Shown piece by piece: positions 55,069-60,000 of a stretch of DNA of 60,000 bases. The stretch is from positions 14,448,001 through 14,508,000 of the forward strand of contig NC_079876.1 in the NCBI RefSeq assembly GCF_029227915.1. Direction: 5' to 3'. The stretch's first letter is position 1, and every line of letters starts with the position of its first letter. The position numbers were made by a program, and so were the translations under genes. The notes under the pieces were generated by a model. The model was not told where the DNA came from, ran no database searches, and saw nothing but the letters and a program-made list of their open reading frames with translations. The stretch comes from Hydractinia symbiolongicarpus (lineage: Eukaryota; Cnidaria; Hydrozoa; Anthoathecata; Hydractiniidae).

Positions 55069-56530
55069 GTATCTTTTCAATCTTGATAATTTCATCTCTA
55101 AAACGTTTCTCTAACAGGGGAACTACTGTGTGTTGGTTTTAACATTTACGGTCACAGCTAGCTATCTAGCTAGCTATCTTAATAGTGAGTATCTCTCAGT
55201 ATGAATTTTTTTATGTACAATTCAAATAAAGCTAGGGAATTTTGAAGCCCATAAATTTTTACTAATTCGTTTTGTCTGATGGTTGAATGATAAAGGTGTG
55301 CATCATGTTGTTAATTAGATAGACACGGCTGTTTCGCTACGGTCAAACCGCGGACAAAATTAAGATGGCTTCCACAATTTTTTTGGAAATTTTGTATTTT
55401 TATCATTTTTTAAATTATTGAAACTTTTTTTGTGTTGTTTTAATTTTACTGCATTAAAAAGTATTAAAACGATCTACTTTTCCCCTTTTTAAATATATAA
55501 ATATGTTATACATGTGTTTTATAAATTTCGAGTTATTTCGTCAAACAAAACACACAAAACTAAAAAAAAACATTATTTTTGGCGAAAGTATACCATCTTT
55601 CCAACCTTGTGCCAACGTCGCGCTACTAGCTATGGACTTGAAAATTGGTATGGGGGGCCTGGAAACATGGTTCTATTGGCCGGTACCGTGCACCGTTCGT
55701 CTCGCAAACTATAACCTACTTAAATTTTAAGTTAAAGTCTTCTTTAGGCACTAAAAAAGAGGAGAAAAAGTTGCCAAAGTGGTGCACGGCGATTTGATGT
55801 AGTGTGATCCCTTTTCTGTCTAATTAAATAATTATCTAAACTTCTAAGCAAGTCACAGTGATGGCGTTTAATGTTTTGGTAGGTATGGTTTTTCCCAGCA
55901 AAATTACGGCAACCCGGTGTTTACTTTTGACTTGATTGCTCGACCCGGGCATCCTAATCCGAAACCGGGATTTTTTGAAAATGTTGGAATAAGCGAGACA
56001 ACGGTGTCTTAGCAATTTTGAAGCTAGCTAAAGTTTGGCAGAGCACGAGGTAAGGGAAAAACAGTAAACTAATTTATTTTGCAGGGATTTTAATATTATT
56101 TTTTTGCTATAAGATCACCCTTGGTTTTAAGAAATTGTTTTATAGCTTGTAAAACTTCTTTTTTCTTCTGTTTTGTATTTTTCTGTAAAGAGTAGCTATT
56201 TTTTGGTCCTACAGTTTTGCATTTTGCATCGTGTTTTGTAGCTAAGTCACTTAATACTTCTTTTTTATATTTAGTTAAGACTTTGGTGGGCTTTTTCAAG
56301 ATAAAATTGTTGAAATCAAAGATGTTTATGGCTAGCTAGCTAATCTTGGCTTTATCACAAGATTGGGTGCTATTTTATACAATTTATAAAGAAACACAAC
56401 ATGATTGCTTTGTATATATTTAATGTATATAATAAACTATTTATGCACAACTTGAGTTATTTTCTACTAGCATGATAAACTAGAATGTTGAACTGTCGAC
56501 TCTGAATGACGTTTTATTTAATGTATGATG
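55069..56530. other. Start of transportin intron 1
   Basis: No transportin exon was recognised. A GC-richer patch near 55600-55710 has no recognised coding. A minus-strand Lys-rich frame at 56096-56299 (KKPTKVLTKYKKEVLSDLAT) lacks a proper ATG and may be chance. Confidence 0.35.
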
Positions 56531-56930
56531 TCACATATTTGGCCTGAAAACCCTTAGGACCAAAAGTGACCCTTTGAACAATTTTGGACAGATAAATATT
56601 ACATCTACATCATCTTTAATGGCCTCAGAATCCAAAGTAATGTTTTTTATTCAGTTAATAAACGAATTTTAAGCATACATTCAGGCTCTAAAGGTCGTTT
56701 TTCAAATAATTTTTCCCATTTGGCCCAAAAATAACCCTTTGGACAATTTCGGACAGACTAATCTGTCATCTACAACATCTTTAATGGCCTTAGAATCCAA
56801 AGTAATGTTTTTTGTTCAGTTAATAAACAAACTTTAAGCATACATTGAGGCTCTAAAGGCCGTTTTTCACATAGGTCTCACATTTGGCCCAAAAATAACC
56901 CTTTGGACAATTTCGGACAGTAATAAAATA
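56525..56930. repeat. Tandem duplication, about 180-bp unit
   Basis: The words ATTTGGCCYRAAAA, CCCTTTGGACAATTTCGGACAG, CATCTTTAATGGCC, GAATCCAAAGTAATGTTTTT and GGCTCTAAAGG recur in order about 180 bp apart, a little over two copies. Confidence 0.7.
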
Positions 56931-57249
56931 AATTAATTTTTATTCCAGATATTTAACCTAACCTTTGGACCATAAAAAACATGTTTCCTTAACTTTATTC
57001 TAGAGATATTGTGGAAGACATTGATCTAAATGATAATTTTTAAGTCATTTTTAGACATTTTGGCCTAAATATACCAATTTCGGACAGGTGTCCAAAAATT
57101 TTTTTCTTTTAATAATATGGACAATTTATCCAAGATTATTATTCTTTTTACAGAATATAAAAATTTTATTTCGTTCTTGAGATATCCTGTTTTAACTGAG
57201 AGGGTAATTCGAATTATTTTTTCGTAACATTTTTGTCCGCTTCGAAACA

Positions 57250-57895
57250 GCTGTGTAGAAGAGCTAGAGTGTTCTGCCCAGATTGCAAAAACAGCCCTTT
57301 TATAAACAGGTCGGCCGGATTATGTATGCATGATCTGATTATGTTTTTTTTGCCCTGATTATGTCGTGGTTGCCGGATTATGTACCCTGGATATAATGGC
57401 TGACTTAGACAGGTTGTGATTGGCATTTTCTGTGAACTTTTGTGAATGAACCATTGACGAATTATTGTCACATGCCTTTTTTCTCTCCAAGATAGAACAC
57501 CATTGAAAACCAGGCATAGCGAAATAAAAAAATTATCGACATAATTCTTAGTATAAACTCCTCTTGTGAGTACATTTCAACATAATATACTTTGAAGTAA
57601 CTAGATTTTGTGGATGGGTGGGTTTATTTTTATTTTTTGCAGAAATTGAATTAAATTATTCGTTTTGCGGGAATAAGGTTTGGGGAAAAGTTATTAAACT
57701 TGCGAATCTTAAAATTTAGTTTCCAAAAATTTAGTTTCATTTGAGAACAACAATAACTGTGTCACCAAGGCTATTTGCTTGTCAGAAGTGATGACAAATA
57801 ATATAAAAGCCGGTCGACCCAATTATGTCGTACTTAAGTTGGCCTGCTCTAATTATGTTTTTTTAAGTAACAAAGGATATTAGACTGTTGTACAT
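57250..57895. mobile_element. Inverted relative of the CATAATCAGG element at 7678
   Basis: Starts GTTCTGCCCAGATTGCAAAA, has repeated CTGATTATGT/CGGATTATGT words, and ends with ATTATGT...GATATTAGACTGTTGTACAT. The last part corresponds to the reverse complement of 7857-7915. Confidence 0.45.
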
Positions 57896-58378
57896 ATACA
57901 GTCCCGATCGCGAGTAACTATTCATAAGTATACGAGTACGGGTACATTAAATGCCGAGTAAAGTGCAAGACGAGTACGAGTAATCGGCTAGTATACTACT
58001 TCATAACCTCGAGTATAGCCTCTTGCGCATGCGAGTACAGTAAGTGAATGATTTGTGAGTACGTGTGCGAGTATAAGATAAAAAACGGGAATTCGTCATA
58101 GCGTAATTTTTATCGATAGCTCACATTTGTCTTCTACCTTCCCATTGTGAAAACTTTTACTTCGTATTCGCGTCGTAAGGAATAACATTTTATTTTACAT
58201 AATTTTACATAATTTTTTTTTTATGTTGCAAAAATTTTTTTTTAGTTTACATACGTTGCTGTAATGGCTCTTTATAACTTTGAATTTATATAGTTAATTT
58301 CTCACCGACGAGGAAACCCTTTGCTATTTACATCTGTTATCTAAATCCTTTTTTCTCCTAGCTAAATGTTTTGTTGCT
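57896..58378. other. Repeat-like segment rich in CGAGTA words
   Basis: Between 57900 and 58075 GAGTAC and CGAGTA recur more than ten times at irregular spacing. The rest is AT-rich. No gene. Confidence 0.4.
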
Positions 58379-60000
58379 ACATCATCATCATCATCATCAT
58401 TCTCGGCTTAACGTCCGTTTTCCATGCTAGCATGGGTTGGACGGGGTATATTAATGACCCTCTTCCAATCTGATCTAGACTGTGTTAGATCTAAACTCAA
58501 CTTCCTCTCTATCAAGTCTGTCCTTATAACCTCCTGCCAAGTCTTTCTCGGTCTGCCTCTGGGCTTTGCCCCAGGAACTATCAAGTCTCTACACTTTCTT
58601 ACCCAATTATCCTCCTCCATTCTTTCCAAGTGCCCCAGCCAATTCAATCTTCTTATCTGGATAACATCTTTAATTCTACAGAGACTTAGCCTGCTTCTTA
58701 GCTCATCTGAACTCTTTCTGTCTCTCAGACTGGCATTACACATCCACCTAACCATTCTCATATCATTCCTTTCTAAACGGTCAAGATCTTCCTGCTTCAC
58801 TGCCCATGTCTCACTACCGTACAACATAACACTTCTTACACAGGCCTCATACAACCTACCTTTTACCTCAATTGACAGGACTCTGCTAGTCAATAAAGGA
58901 AGTAACTCTCTAAACTTTTTCCAAGCAGAACCTATCCTGCAAGTAACACTTCTTCCAACACCCCCTTCACTGCCCAACATATCACCTAAGTAACAGAAGT
59001 TCTTAACTATCTCTAACGAGCCACTGTTGTACATCATTAAAGCTGGAAATACTTCATTCTCTATAAACTCACCTTTGCAACGCTTGCATACAAACTGTAT
59101 GCCAGCTCTTAACCTTCCACTAATACTACTGCACTTCTTATGTACCCAATGCTTGCAAGTCTGACAAAAAATTGAGTTACTACCAACCCCTTTCCTGCAA
59201 ACTCCACAAGGCCACTTTCCAACTACAAGGTCACACTTGGCTGCAATGCTACTTATCATGACTTTAGACTTTGCTGTGTTTACCTTCAGCCCTTTCTCTT
59301 CTAGTCCTTTCTTCCACTTCTCAAACTTTTCAACTAATTCTTCCATCGACTCTGCTATGAGAACCAAATCATCTGCATACAATAACTCCCATGGGCAACC
59401 TGTTCTGAACTCCATCGACAGCGCTTCTAAGACTAGAATAAACAACAAAGGACTAAGTACAGAACCCTGATGTACACCAACATTTACACTAAATTCATCA
59501 CTAAGTGAATCGTTAATCCTGACACGACTTCTAGCATTGCTGTACATAGACTGAACCATCGTAACTAGCCACTCATCCACACCTAATTTTCTCATAGCCC
59601 ACCAAATAACTTTACGTGGCACTCTATCAAAAGCTTTCTCTAAATCTACAAAGGCAAAATAGAGATTCTTTCTCTTTCCTAAATACTTTTCCTAAAGCTG
59701 TCTGAGTAAAAATATTGCATCTGTAGTGCCACGCCCTGGAACAAAACCAAATTGCATCTTATCTATATCAATTCTTTCTCTAAGTAACTTATCAATCACT
59801 CTTTCAATAACTTTCATTACTTGATCAACCAACTTCAAACCTCTATAGTTACCCCTTTCTAATGCATCACCCTTGCCCTTGAAACAATTCACTATTACAC
59901 TCGACTGCCACTCACTCGGAATAGCACCATCCTTTATAATCTGGTTAGCAAGACTTGTAATAAGCTCAACTCCAATATATCCAGATGCTTTTACCATCTC
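58379..60000 (-). mobile_element. LINE (non-LTR retrotransposon) with PHD-like finger, continues off the right edge
   Basis: Near-complete RT and C-terminus on the minus strand. The 3' end has the conserved palindromic CCATGCTAGCATGG stretch followed by CGGCTTAA-type sequence and an (ATG)n tail, typical of a LINE family widespread in marine invertebrates. The 5' part (endonuclease) lies outside the window. Confidence 0.85.
58408..59997 (-). pseudogene. LINE ORF2: RT, PHD-like finger, C-terminal domain (one stop)
   Basis: A single frame over 59997-58408 is broken by one TAG after FLLRQL (a Gln codon is likely ancestral). RT motifs: MQFGFVPGRGTTDAIFLLRQ, FVDLEKAFDRVP (motif A), GVHQGSVLSPLLFILVLEAL (motif B), LLYADDLVLIAES (motif C). 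The finger has C-x2-C (CGVC), C-x2-C (CQTC), H-x4-C (HKKC region) and C-x2-C (CKRC). The tail YGSETWAVKQEDLDRLERND, RRLNWLGHLERMEEDNW and GRPRKTWQEVI is RTE/CR1-like. It ends THASMENGR. Confidence 0.85.

Noticed and set aside
56096-56299. 67-codon Lys-rich minus-strand frame
   Set aside because: It has no ATG start and only a poor acceptor, and Lys richness is expected from A-rich DNA. Not enough to call an exon.

Overview
The window is AT-rich eukaryotic (animal) DNA. Its few real genes are split by introns, and most of the rest is transposable-element sequence, much of it decayed. The retroelement mix is two kinds of Penelope-like elements, an RTE/CR1-like LINE whose ORF carries a PHD-like zinc finger, and Ty3/gypsy relics. 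DNA elements include hAT, pogo and Harbinger-type remnants and many MITEs. Together with a transportin-1 start exon and a JmjC gene, this suggests an early-branching marine metazoan, most likely a cnidarian. That placement is inference from family resemblance; no species marker was seen.

Layout. 0-3.3 kb, minus strand: the spliced middle of a SET-domain protein gene, which runs off the left edge. 3.5-9.4 kb: MITEs with clear terminal inverted repeats, a probable E2F/CCAAT promoter with a candidate first exon at 7.2-7.4 kb, and a hAT transposase relic. 10.3-17.4 kb: a large satellite-like tandem array (unit about 105 bp), interrupted by a Harbinger-type MITE, a Penelope fragment and a tRNA-derived SINE. 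17.4-20.2 kb: little recognisable. 20.2-21.5 kb: a 5'-truncated Penelope-like element set between (TA)n tracts. 21.5-32.6 kb: gag and pol relics of Ty3/gypsy elements, a second SINE and unassigned DNA. 32.6-36.3 kb: two different Penelope-like elements in the same orientation. 37.3-39.5 kb: a LINE relic split by a 1.3 kb pogo/Tc1-type MITE. 41.3-50.0 kb, plus strand: a JmjC/cupin-type dioxygenase gene with two tandem, unlike terminal exons and a LINE copy in one intron. 51.1-53.8 kb: a dead pogo-like (DDE_1) transposon. 54.96 kb: the first coding exon of transportin-1. 58.4-60 kb, minus strand: a nearly intact LINE ORF running off the right edge.

Main points of interest. (1) The JmjC gene has two candidate last exons with the same splice phase. 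Both can complete the protein, and both end in a C-terminal ER-retrieval tetrapeptide (KNEL or KEEL). (2) Four hammerhead-ribozyme-like folds lie at the 3' sides of Penelope-like copies; the one at 20357-20403 has every core element and a perfect 7-bp stem I. (3) The 105-bp array carries a splice-acceptor-like motif in every unit and shows higher-order block duplication. (4) Insertions into repeated DNA let the empty sites be read directly, giving a TTA target duplication for one MITE.

The cellular genes are unrelated neighbours (a SET methyltransferase-like protein, an ER-type 2-oxoglutarate oxygenase and a nuclear import receptor). Nothing suggests that they act in one pathway.
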